Shown here: piece after piece, positions 1 to 7,308 of the stretch
How the letters are laid out: every line of letters begins with the position of its first letter
Numbering within the stretch: position 1 is the stretch's first letter
Source of the DNA: Nonomuraea dietziae
Lineage (GTDB): Bacteria > Actinomycetota > Actinomycetes > Streptosporangiales > Streptosporangiaceae
Length of the DNA: 64,000 nt
Assembly: GCF_014195505.1 (NCBI RefSeq)
Contig: NZ_JACIBV010000001.1
Location: 7,998,001-8,062,000 of the forward strand
Direction of reading: 5' to 3'
Translations under genes and position numbers: made by a program
Notes under the pieces: generated by a model
What the model saw: only the letters and a program-made list of their open reading frames with translations
The model's database searches: none
What the model was told of the DNA's origin: nothing

Positions 1-284
1 GCTCGGTGGTGGCCGCCCTGTGCGAGCGCGGCCACGCGGGCAGGCTCGTGCTGTCCCACGACTCCTACTGCTTCAACGACAGGTTCGACCCCGACGTCGT
101 ACGGCGCCGCCACCCCAACTACCACCTGCTCCACATCCCCACCGACGTCCTGCCCGAGCTGCGAAGGCGTGGCGTGACCGAGGAACAGATCCACCAGATG
201 CTCGTCGACAACCCGCGGAGGATCCTCGGATGGACTTCGACGTCACCCAGGACTGGCACGTCGCCTCGCCGTACGACTTCCTGA
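1..284 (+). CDS. Phosphotriesterase-family hydrolase, C-terminal fragment
   Basis: This is the 3' end of a gene that begins before the window. The last ~90 residues show features of the phosphotriesterase (amidohydrolase TIM-barrel) family: the SHD motif near residue 17 of the fragment (the Asp is the last metal ligand in this family) and the usual ending with ILPELRRRG-like helix and NPRRIL. Members hydrolyse phosphotriesters, lactones or related esters with a binuclear metal centre; the substrate cannot be told here. The reading frame runs 55 bases into the next gene (P450), which suggests translational coupling. The family core normally stops near NPRRIL, so the last ~15 residues are an out-of-frame-derived tail. 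Confidence 0.8.
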   Translation, partial: SVVAALCERGHAGRLVLSHDSYCFNDRFDPDVVRRRHPNYHLLHIPTDVLPELRRRGVTEEQIHQMLVDNPRRILGWTSTSPRTGTSPRRTTS

Positions 285-1417
285 GAACGCTGCGGCACCA
301 GCAGCCGGTCTTCCACAGCGCGCACCTGGGCGCCTACGTCCTGACCAGGTACGCCGACGTGCGCGCGGCCTACGGCGACCCGCGCGTCTTCTCCTCGAAG
401 GGCTCGCTCACGATCTCTCGCAGCCTCACCGAGGAGACCAGGAGGAGGCTCGGCGAGCACGGCTCGTTCCTGTCCAGCTTCGTGGCCAACGTGGACCCGC
501 CCGACCACACCCGGCTGCGCCGCTCGGTCTCGCGCGCCTTCACCCCGCGCGCGGTGGCCGCCATGGAGCGCCGCTTCCGCGAGCTCAACGAGAACCTGCT
601 CGACCGGCTGGCAGGGCGTCGCGAGGCCGACTTCGTCCAGGAGGTCGCGCACGAGCCCTCGGTCAAGCTCACCGCCGCCTTCATCGGCGTGCCGGAGTCC
701 GACGAGAGCTTCGTCCAGCACCGGGTCAAGGACTGGTTCCAGCTGTTCCTCTCGCCCCAGCCGCCGGACAGGCAGCTGGAGCTGGCCGACAGCTTCCTCA
801 CCTACCTCGACTACGTCGACAGGCTGGTCGCGGCCAGGGCCAAGGAGCCGCGCGACGACTTCACCTCGCTGATGACCTCTCTCATCGGCAAGGAGCTCAC
901 CCACCGCGAGGTGGTCGAGCTGATCTCCACGATCCTGCTCGGCGGCAACGACACCGTGCCCAACCAGCTCGGCAACAGCGTGCTGCGCCTGCTGCGCGAG
1001 GGCCTCTGGCCGGTGCCGCCCGAGCGGATCCCGAACGCGGTCGAGGAGTGCATGCGGATCGACGGCGCCTCGCTCGGCTCCTTCCGCCACACCACCGCCG
1101 AGGTCGAGCTGCACGGCGTGCGCATACCTGCCGGGGCGCTGGTGCTGCTGTCGACCGACTCCGCCGCCCACGACGAGACCGTCTTCCCCGACCCCGAGAC
1201 CTTCGTGATCGACAGGGCCAACGCCGACGCGCATCTGGTCTTCGGCTACGGCATCCACTTCTGCGTCGGCGCCGCGCTCGGCAGGCTGCAACTGCGCACC
1301 GCACTGGAGGTGCTCGGCCGCCGCCTTCCCGGGCTCAAGCCGGTCCCCGGCGCGCCCGTCGCCTACCGCAGGTCGATCGTCGGGCGCGGACTGCCGTCCC
1401 TGCTGGTGCAGTGGTGA
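230..1417 (+). CDS. Cytochrome P450
   Basis: A 395-residue soluble bacterial P450. It has a C-helix segment DPPDHTRLRR (about residues 88-100), an I-helix GGNDT (about 238-243; the usual AGxxT has a leading Gly here), an ECMR ExxR motif (about 273-276) and the haem loop FGYGIHFCVG with the axial Cys at residue 345. It would be a haem mono-oxygenase fed by a ferredoxin; no ferredoxin gene is adjacent. ATG at 230 gives the normal N-terminus; the frame is open further upstream only because it overlaps the preceding gene. The stop overlaps the GTG of the SDR gene (GTGA), so P450, SDR and the Gfo/Idh gene form one operon. Substrate unknown; oxidation of a small molecule in a catabolic or specialised pathway is inferred. 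Confidence 0.93.
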   Translation: MDFDVTQDWHVASPYDFLRTLRHQQPVFHSAHLGAYVLTRYADVRAAYGDPRVFSSKGSLTISRSLTEETRRRLGEHGSFLSSFVANVDPPDHTRLRRSVSRAFTPRAVAAMERRFRELNENLLDRLAGRREADFVQEVAHEPSVKLTAAFIGVPESDESFVQHRVKDWFQLFLSPQPPDRQLELADSFLTYLDYVDRLVAARAKEPRDDFTSLMTSLIGKELTHREVVELISTILLGGNDTVPNQLGNSVLRLLREGLWPVPPERIPNAVEECMRIDGASLGSFRHTTAEVELHGVRIPAGALVLLSTDSAAHDETVFPDPETFVIDRANADAHLVFGYGIHFCVGAALGRLQLRTALEVLGRRLPGLKPVPGAPVAYRRSIVGRGLPSLLVQW

Positions 1418-2214
1418 GCCGCTTCGACGGCAAGGTGGCGCTGGTCACGGGGGCGGGCTCGGGCATCGGCGCCGCCTGCGCGGCCAGGCTCGCCGCCGAG
1501 GGCGCCTGCGTCGGCGTGGCCGACCTGCGCTCGGCCGCCGCCAAGAGCACCGCGGCGGCGATCAGGGCGAGGGGCGGCACCGCCATGGCCATCGCCTGCG
1601 ACGTCTCCGAAGAGGTGCAGGTCGCGGCGGCGGTGGCCGACCTGGTGGGCAGCTTCGGCCGCCTGGACGTGCTGCACTCCAACGCCGCCTGCCTCGACCC
1701 CGACGTCTACGGCCGCGACGGCGACCTGGCCGACCTCGACGTCCGGGTGTGGGACAGGACGATGGCGGTCAACCTGCGCGGCGCGATGCTCATGGTCAAG
1801 CACGCCGTCCCCGCCATGGGCAGCGGCTCGGCGATCGTGATCACCTCCTCCCTCTCCGGTTACCTCGGCGACGTCGACCACGCCGCCTACGGCACCTCCA
1901 AGGCGGCGCTCACCGGGTTCGTCCGCTACGTGGCGACCATGTACGGCTCCCGCGGCGTCCGCTGCAACGCCGTCGCTCCCGCCCTGGTCATGACCGAGGC
2001 CGCCAGGCTCGCGCTCGGCCCCTCCCGCCTGGCCGACAAGGCCGCGGAGCGCCTGCTGCCGTGGCCGTGCGAGGTGGAGGACGTGGCCGCGCTGGTCGCC
2101 TTCCTTGCCTCCGACGAGGCGCGCTGCGTCACGGGACAGAGCCTGGTCATCGACTCGGGCACCTCCGCGCACCGGCCCGAGCACGCTATCCACACCTGGC
2201 AGGGCCTAGAGTGA
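1414..2214 (+). CDS. SDR-family oxidoreductase
   Basis: A 266-residue classical short-chain dehydrogenase. It has the cofactor motif TGAGSGIG (about residues 12-19), an NAA motif in place of NAG (SNAAC, about 92), and the catalytic Ser in ITSSLSGY followed by YGTSK (Tyr about 159, Lys about 163). The C-terminus ends in the usual SDR strand (TGQSLVIDSGT). It should oxidise or reduce an alcohol/ketone using NAD(P). The GTG start overlaps the P450 stop by 4 bases and its own stop overlaps the next GTG, so the three genes are translationally coupled. A role in oxidising the P450 product is inferred only from position. Confidence 0.92.
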   Translation: MSRFDGKVALVTGAGSGIGAACAARLAAEGACVGVADLRSAAAKSTAAAIRARGGTAMAIACDVSEEVQVAAAVADLVGSFGRLDVLHSNAACLDPDVYGRDGDLADLDVRVWDRTMAVNLRGAMLMVKHAVPAMGSGSAIVITSSLSGYLGDVDHAAYGTSKAALTGFVRYVATMYGSRGVRCNAVAPALVMTEAARLALGPSRLADKAAERLLPWPCEVEDVAALVAFLASDEARCVTGQSLVIDSGTSAHRPEHAIHTWQGLE

Positions 2215-3080
2215 AGATCATGGAGCCTGTCGCGGTAGGACTCATCGGCGCCGGACCCTGGGCGGAGATGGCGCACGCGCCCATGCTGGCCAAGGGGCCT
2301 CACACCAGGCTCGCCGGCGTGTGGGCGCGCCGTCCCGAGGCCGCGGCCAGGCTGGGCGCCCCCGTTCACGAGCGGATCGAGGAGCTGTTCGACGCGGTCG
2401 AGGCGGTGGCCTTCTGCGTGCCGCCCGCCGTCCAGGCCGAGCTGGCCGTGCAGGCCGCGAAGGCGGGCAAGGCGCTGCTGCTGGAGAAGCCCCTCGCGGC
2501 CGATCTCGACGGCGCGCGCAGGCTGGCCGACGCGGTGGCCGAAACGGGCGTCGCCTCCCAGATGCTGCTCACGCTCCGCTACGCCCCGCAGACCAAGGAC
2601 TTCCTGGCCAGGTGCGCCCAGATCGAGGCGTTCGGCGGCCACGCGGCCAACATCTCGGGCGCACTGACAAGCGGAGGCCCCTTCGCCACGCCCTGGCGGC
2701 TCGAGCGCGGCGCGCTCCTCGACGTCGGCCCGCACGTCATCGACCTGCTCGACGCCGCGCTCGGCAGGGTGGTCGGCGTCCGCGCGCACGGCCACCCGCT
2801 CAGGTGGGTCGGCCTGCTGCTGGAGCACGAGGGCGGCGCGGTCAGCGAGGTGTCGCTGTCCATGGCAGCGGCCGGCGACCTGCCGCCGCAGCGCGTCGAG
2901 GTCTACGGCAGGCTCGGCAGCGCCCGCCTGCCCCACTTCGACGACGACCCGCTCTCCGTCGTGGCCGAGGAGTTCGCCATGACCGTACGCCGGGGCGGCG
3001 GCCACCCGCTCGACGCGGCGCGCGGTCTCCACCTGCAGGAAGTCATCGCCGAGGCGGAGGCCCAGCTCAACACCCCTTGA
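2211..3080 (+). CDS. Gfo/Idh/MocA-family oxidoreductase
   Basis: A 289-residue protein with an N-terminal Rossmann fold (GLIGAGPWAEMAHAP, about residues 9-23) and the family's EKP motif (LLEKPLA, about 89-95), followed by the alpha/beta domain used for substrate binding. Family members are NAD(P)-dependent dehydrogenases of sugars, inositols or related compounds. It is shorter than the usual 330-350 residues, mainly in the C-terminal half. GTG at 2211 overlaps the SDR stop (GTGA); an in-frame ATG at 2220 is an equally possible start. It is the last gene of the operon; a riboswitch for the next operon follows within 30 bases. Confidence 0.88.
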   Translation: MKIMEPVAVGLIGAGPWAEMAHAPMLAKGPHTRLAGVWARRPEAAARLGAPVHERIEELFDAVEAVAFCVPPAVQAELAVQAAKAGKALLLEKPLAADLDGARRLADAVAETGVASQMLLTLRYAPQTKDFLARCAQIEAFGGHAANISGALTSGGPFATPWRLERGALLDVGPHVIDLLDAALGRVVGVRAHGHPLRWVGLLLEHEGGAVSEVSLSMAAAGDLPPQRVEVYGRLGSARLPHFDDDPLSVVAEEFAMTVRRGGGHPLDAARGLHLQEVIAEAEAQLNTP

Positions 3081-3104
3081 CTTCGGGCCCACGGGGAGAA
3101 TTGA

Positions 3105-3198
3105 TAACGTGTGTCCGACGCGTAGTGCCGCAGCGAAGTCCGGTGTGATTCCGGCGCTGTCCCGCAACTGTCAAAGCCAGGTCGCCTGCCGCTGCGCT
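3105..3198 (+). promoter_or_regulatory. Cobalamin riboswitch aptamer
   Basis: The stretch contains the conserved cobalamin aptamer core: the GGTGTGATTCC segment at about 3142-3152, then CTGTCCCGCAACTGT (B12-box region, about 3157-3171) and AGCCAGGTCGCCTGCC (about 3175-3190). GCAGCG at 3130-3135 can pair with CGCTGC at 3190-3195 to close the domain. It lies directly upstream of a BtuF-BtuC-BtuD-CbiZ operon, exactly the target expected. The 5' boundary is approximate. Confidence 0.88.
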
Positions 3199-3234
3199 GA
3201 CGTCATCAACCCTCGTGGAAAAGGGTGATCCGTC
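3199..3234 (+). terminator. Expression-platform hairpin of the cobalamin riboswitch
   Basis: The arm at 3199-3213 pairs with 3222-3234 (with one bulge) around an 8-base loop; a second short GCG-TTTT-CGC hairpin follows. It sits between aptamer and the RBS of btuF, so it may act as a regulated terminator or attenuator. Whether control is at transcription or translation is inferred. Confidence 0.5.
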
Positions 3235-3276
3235 GCGTTTTCGCGGGTCTCTCGGTTCCGACAGAAAGGACTCCTC

Positions 3277-4233
3277 GTGAGGCCCGTACGCACGGCCTTC
3301 GCGGGCGCGCTGCTGGGAACGGTCATGCTGGCAGGCTGCGGCCAGACCAGCGCGACCCCGTCCGGCGCCCCCTCGTCCAACGCCCCCTCCTCCGCCCCCT
3401 CCGCCTCGCAGGACGCCGCCTTCCCCGCCAAGGTGCAGGCGGCCAACGGCGAGATCACGATCGCCAAGCGGCCCGAGCGCATCGTCTCGATCTCGCCGAC
3501 CGCGACCGAATCCCTCTTCGCGATCGGCGCGGGCCCGCAGGTCGTCGCGGTGGACGCGCTGTCCAACCACCCGGCCGAGGCGCCCAGGACCGACCTGTCG
3601 GGCTTCAAGCCGAACGTCGAGGCGATCATCGCCCACAAGCCCGACCTGGTCATCGCCTCCGACGACACGATCGCCGCCGAGCTGGCCAAGGTCAACGTGC
3701 CCGTCCTCGTGGAGCCGGCCGCCACCAAGATCGACGACGCCTACGACGAGATCGCCGACCTCGGCCTCGCCACGGGCAACAAGGACAAGGCCGACAAGGT
3801 CGTCGCGGACATGAAGTCGGCGATGGAGAAGCTGTCCGCCCAGGCGACGGACGGCAAGAAGCTCACCTACTACCACGAGCTCGACACCACGCCCTACGCC
3901 GCGACCTCCAACACCTTCATCGGCCAGATCTACTCGATGTTCGGGCTGGTCAACGTGGCCGACAAGGCCCCCGACGCGGCGGGCGGCTATCCCAAGCTGT
4001 CGGCCGAGTTCGTCGCACAGGCCGACCCCGACCTGATCTTCCTGGCCGACGTGAAGTGCTGCAAGCAGAGCAGGCAGACGCTGTCCGAGCGGCCGGGCTG
4101 GAAGGAGCTCAAGGCGATCAAGAACGACAGCGTCGTCCAGCTCGACGACGACATCGCCTCCCGCTGGGGCCCGCGCATCGTCGATCTGGCCACGACCATC
4201 GGCCAGGCCGTGCAGAAGGCCAACGGCCGCTAG
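3277..4233 (+). CDS. btuF: Corrinoid ABC transporter substrate-binding lipoprotein (BtuF-like)
   Basis: A 318-residue lipoprotein. It has a short signal peptide ending in the lipobox LAGC (Cys about residue 21), a Ser/Pro-rich linker, then a type III periplasmic-binding domain starting PERIVSISPTATES (about 67-80) as in BtuF/FepB proteins. It would bind vitamin B12 or cobinamide outside the membrane and deliver it to BtuCD. The GTG start has an AAAGGA RBS at 3265-3270. Its last base is shared with the start of btuC. The cobalamin riboswitch and CbiZ in the same operon point to corrinoids rather than siderophores as ligand. Confidence 0.9.
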   Translation: MRPVRTAFAGALLGTVMLAGCGQTSATPSGAPSSNAPSSAPSASQDAAFPAKVQAANGEITIAKRPERIVSISPTATESLFAIGAGPQVVAVDALSNHPAEAPRTDLSGFKPNVEAIIAHKPDLVIASDDTIAAELAKVNVPVLVEPAATKIDDAYDEIADLGLATGNKDKADKVVADMKSAMEKLSAQATDGKKLTYYHELDTTPYAATSNTFIGQIYSMFGLVNVADKAPDAAGGYPKLSAEFVAQADPDLIFLADVKCCKQSRQTLSERPGWKELKAIKNDSVVQLDDDIASRWGPRIVDLATTIGQAVQKANGR

Positions 4234-5264
4234 TGGTCGCGCACGCGCCCGCCAGAGCCAGGCCCCTCTGGATCGTGGCCGCCCTCGTGGTCCTCGCGCT
4301 CTCCATGATCGCCGGGATGCTGGGCGGCGCGGCGGGCATCTCGCCCTGGCAGGTCGTGCTGCAGGTGCTCGACTGGCTGCCCGGCGTCGAGATCGACGCC
4401 GGGCTGGCCCCCATCGAGCAGGGCCTGCTGTGGCAGATCAGGCTGCCGCGCGTGCTGGTTGCCGCCACGGTCGGCGGGCTGCTGGCCATCGCGGGCGGCG
4501 GCTACCAGGGCGTCTTCCGCAACCCGCTGGCCGACCCCTATCTGCTCGGCGCCGCCGCGGGCGCGGGCCTCACGGTCACGATGGTCATCGTGCTCCTCCC
4601 CGGCGGCGGGGCCGCCATCCCTCCCGCCGCGTTCGCGGGCGCGGTCGGGGGCGTCCTGCTCGCCTACGCCCTCGGCAACACCGCGGGACGGTCCGGCGGC
4701 ACCGTCACCCTGGTCCTGGCGGGCGTGGCCGTCACCTCCTTCCTCACCGCGATCCAGACGTTCATCCAGCAGCTCAAGGTCGAGGAGCTCAAGCGCATCT
4801 ACTCCTGGATCCTCGGTGACGTGCGCGGCGGGTGGGACCAGATCGCGCTCATCGCCCCCTACGCGCTGGTCTCGACGGCCGTGCTCCTGCTGCACGGGCG
4901 GATGCTGGACGTGCTGTCGGTCGGTGACGACGAGGCGACCGCGCTCGGCGTCAGGGCCGCGAGGGTCAGGCTCGTCGTGCTCGTCGCCGCCTGCCTGGCG
5001 ACCGCGGCGGCCGTCGCGGTCAGCGGGCTCATCGCCTTCGTCGGCATCGTCGTCCCGCACGTCGTGCGCCGCCTCGCAGGGGGCTCCTACCGGGTCGTGC
5101 TGCCACTCTCGCTGATCGGCGGCGGCGCCTTCCTGGTGCTGGCCGACCTCGCCGCGCGCACCGTCATCGCCCCCGCCGAGCTGCCCATCGGCGTCGTCAC
5201 CGCCTTCATCGGCGCCCCCTTCTTCGTCGGCGTCCTGCGCATGACCAGGAAGGCGGAAATGTGA
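4233..5264 (+). CDS. btuC: Corrinoid ABC transporter permease (BtuC/FecCD family)
   Basis: A 343-residue polytopic membrane protein with about nine to ten hydrophobic segments and FecCD-family signatures: LPRVLVAATVGGLLAIAGGGYQGVFRNPLADPYLLG (about residues 71-106) and the cytoplasmic coupling region near GLIAFVGIVVPHVVRRL (about 264-280). It forms the channel for corrinoid import. The GTG at 4233 overlaps the btuF stop by one base and the stop overlaps the GTG of btuD by four, so the operon is tightly coupled. Confidence 0.92.
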   Translation: MVAHAPARARPLWIVAALVVLALSMIAGMLGGAAGISPWQVVLQVLDWLPGVEIDAGLAPIEQGLLWQIRLPRVLVAATVGGLLAIAGGGYQGVFRNPLADPYLLGAAAGAGLTVTMVIVLLPGGGAAIPPAAFAGAVGGVLLAYALGNTAGRSGGTVTLVLAGVAVTSFLTAIQTFIQQLKVEELKRIYSWILGDVRGGWDQIALIAPYALVSTAVLLLHGRMLDVLSVGDDEATALGVRAARVRLVVLVAACLATAAAVAVSGLIAFVGIVVPHVVRRLAGGSYRVVLPLSLIGGGAFLVLADLAARTVIAPAELPIGVVTAFIGAPFFVGVLRMTRKAEM

Positions 5265-6025
5265 TCGAGGTCCAGGGGCTGTCGGTCGCGCTGGGAGGGC
5301 GGCCTGTCCTCTCCGACGTCGCCCTGACGGTGCGGCGGGGCGAGTGGCTGGCCGTCATCGGCCCCAACGGCGCGGGCAAGTCGACGCTGCTGCGGGCGAT
5401 CATGGGGCTGATCCCCTGCGAGGGCTCGGTCCTGTTCGACGCGGCGCCGCTGGGCCGTCCGAGGGAGCGGGCCAGGACGGTCGCCTTCGCCCCGCAGACG
5501 CCCGGACTGCCCCCGGACATGACGGTCTTCGACTACGCGCTGCTGGGACGCACGCCGTACATCCCCTACCTCGGGCGCGAGAGCCGCAGGGACAGGGAGG
5601 TGACCGCCTCGGTGCTCGACAGGCTCGATCTGACGGCGCTGGCGGGGCGGCGGGTGGAGAACCTCTCAGGCGGCGAGCGGCAGCGGGTCGTGCTGGCGAG
5701 GGCGCTGGCCCAGGAGGCGCCCGTCCTGTTGCTCGACGAGCCCACCACCGCCCTCGACCTCGGCCACCAGCAGCAGGTGCTCGAACTCGTCGACCACCTC
5801 AGGCTCGCCGACGGGCTGACCGTCGTCACCACCCTGCACGACCTCAGCCTCGCGGGGCAGTACGCCGACAGGCTCCTGCTCCTGGCCGACGGCCGCGCGG
5901 TAGCCTCGGGCAGGCCGTCCCAGGTGCTGACTGAGGCGCTGGTGGGCAAGCACTTCGACGCGCACGTCAAGATCGAGCCGGGCCCCGACGGGCGGCCCGT
6001 CGTCCACCTGGTGAGGGGCCGTTGA
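5261..6025 (+). CDS. btuD: Corrinoid ABC transporter ATPase (BtuD-like)
   Basis: A 254-residue ABC ATPase with Walker A GPNGAGKST (about residues 34-42), signature LSGGERQR (about 136-143), Walker B VLLLDEPT (about 157-164) and the H-loop TLHD (about 193). It powers the BtuC channel. The GTG start overlaps the btuC stop and its own stop overlaps the TTG start of cbiZ. Sequence type is that of FecE/BtuD ATPases; the corrinoid role rests on the riboswitch and CbiZ. Confidence 0.92.
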   Translation: MIEVQGLSVALGGRPVLSDVALTVRRGEWLAVIGPNGAGKSTLLRAIMGLIPCEGSVLFDAAPLGRPRERARTVAFAPQTPGLPPDMTVFDYALLGRTPYIPYLGRESRRDREVTASVLDRLDLTALAGRRVENLSGGERQRVVLARALAQEAPVLLLDEPTTALDLGHQQQVLELVDHLRLADGLTVVTTLHDLSLAGQYADRLLLLADGRAVASGRPSQVLTEALVGKHFDAHVKIEPGPDGRPVVHLVRGR

Positions 6026-6660
6026 ACCTGTCGTACCGCATGGAGGAGGGCGAGCGCCTCGGCGCGCTGCTGTGGGAGTTCGGCCCGGGCTGGCGGATGA
6101 TCTCCTCTGCGATGCTCGGAGGGGGCATCGGAGCCCGCTCCTGGGTGCTGAACGCCCAGGTCACGGCGGGATACTCACGGATGGACCCGGTGGAGCACCT
6201 GCTCTCGCTCGGCCCCGCGGGTGAGGGGGTCGGCATGATGACCGCCGCCTCGGTGGACCGCTGCACGACGGGCTCGGACGGCGGCGTCGAGGCCGTCGCC
6301 ACGGTCGGGCTCCGCGTGCCCACCTGGGCCGCCGCCCCTGAGGGACACGTCGATGCCGAGCTGGCGCCCATGCGCGTGGGCACGATCAACATCATGGTGA
6401 CCGTGCCTGTCGCGATGACCGACGCGGCGCTGGTCAACGTGGTGATGACCGCCACGGAGGCCAAGACGCAGGCGCTGGTCGAGGCGGGCTATCCGTGTAC
6501 GGGAACCGCTTCGGACGCCGTCTGCGTCGCCGTCCCTTCCTCGGGCCCCGAGGAGATCTTCGGCGGGCCCCGCTCGCCGTACGGCGCCCGCGTCGCCCGC
6601 GCCGTCCACGCGGCGGTACGGCAGGGCGCGCTTTCGTGGCGGCCTCGTGACGGAAAGTAG
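6022..6660 (+). CDS. cbiZ: Adenosylcobinamide amidohydrolase CbiZ
   Basis: A 212-residue protein recognised as CbiZ by SSAMLGGGIG (about residues 28-37), GVGMMTAA (about 73-80), the VATVGL strand, and the TINIMVTV and GTASDAVCVA segments (about 121-128 and 163-172). CbiZ removes the aminopropanol side chain of adenosylcobinamide (or of pseudo-B12) to give adenosylcobyric acid, which re-enters cobalamin synthesis. Being last in the BtuFCD operon, it lets the cell remodel imported corrinoids. The TTG start at 6022 overlaps the btuD stop (TTGA); ATG at 6040 is an alternative. This is the salvage route first described in archaea. Confidence 0.92.
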   Translation: MNLSYRMEEGERLGALLWEFGPGWRMISSAMLGGGIGARSWVLNAQVTAGYSRMDPVEHLLSLGPAGEGVGMMTAASVDRCTTGSDGGVEAVATVGLRVPTWAAAPEGHVDAELAPMRVGTINIMVTVPVAMTDAALVNVVMTATEAKTQALVEAGYPCTGTASDAVCVAVPSSGPEEIFGGPRSPYGARVARAVHAAVRQGALSWRPRDGK

Positions 6661-6714
6661 CTGAAATCGGGGAAGTAGCATCTGTGCAAGGGCTGGACTC
6701 CCGATACTGAATGG

Positions 6715-7308
6715 GTGACCGCGATGGCGACGACCGAACCGACCACGAGGCGCACGGTTCTTCCAGGAGAGCCGCCGTTCACCGTCGACGACCTGCTCAA
6801 GTTCCCTGACGACGGGAACCGTTACGAGCTCTTCAACGGGAGCCTACTCGTGAGCCCTGCCCCCACCTCCTTCCACCAATTGGCGATCATCCGTCTCGGA
6901 CGGATTCTGGAGGACGCCGCTCCACCTGAGATGCAGCCGCTGCCCACAGTCAACCTCCGGGTGAGCGACAAGGATTTCTACATCCCCGACCTCGTCGTCG
7001 TCTCTGCTGAGTCCATGGAGGACGACAAGCTGATGTTCGTTCCGGGCGACCTGCTACTGGCCGTCGAGGTCGTCAGCCCCAGCACCCAGGCGCGCGACCG
7101 GGGGTTCAAGACCGAGGCCTACGCGGCCGCCGGCATCCCCGTCTACTGGCGGATCGAGCTGTCCGAAGGGCCGGCGCTCTACGTCTACCGGCTCGACGGC
7201 GACGCCTACGAGCCGCCCGTCGTCCACAAGCCGGGCGAGCTCGCCACCCTGTCCACGCCGTTCGAGGTCAGCTTCGACCCGGGCGAGCTGGTGAAGCGGC
7301 GGGGATGA
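6715..7308 (+). CDS. Uma2-family (DUF820) putative endonuclease
   Basis: A 197-residue protein with the Uma2/DUF820 restriction-endonuclease-like fold: FTVDDLLKFPDDGNRYEL near the N-terminus (about 20-37), then IPDLVVV and LLLAVEVVSPST (the PD-(D/E)xK core, about 84-90 and 113-124) and YWRIEL (about 144-149). Family members are presumed nucleases of unknown biological role and occur in many copies in actinomycetes. Start is GTG 6715 or ATG 6724. The 3' end overlaps the convergent hydantoinase B gene by 41 bases. It is not part of an obvious operon. Confidence 0.87.
   Translation: MTAMATTEPTTRRTVLPGEPPFTVDDLLKFPDDGNRYELFNGSLLVSPAPTSFHQLAIIRLGRILEDAAPPEMQPLPTVNLRVSDKDFYIPDLVVVSAESMEDDKLMFVPGDLLLAVEVVSPSTQARDRGFKTEAYAAAGIPVYWRIELSEGPALYVYRLDGDAYEPPVVHKPGELATLSTPFEVSFDPGELVKRRG

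Noticed and set aside
119-1291. Long minus-strand frame opposite the P450 gene
   Set aside because: It is a shadow of the GC-rich coding strand; its translation is Arg/Gly/Val-rich with no domain, while the plus strand encodes a full P450.
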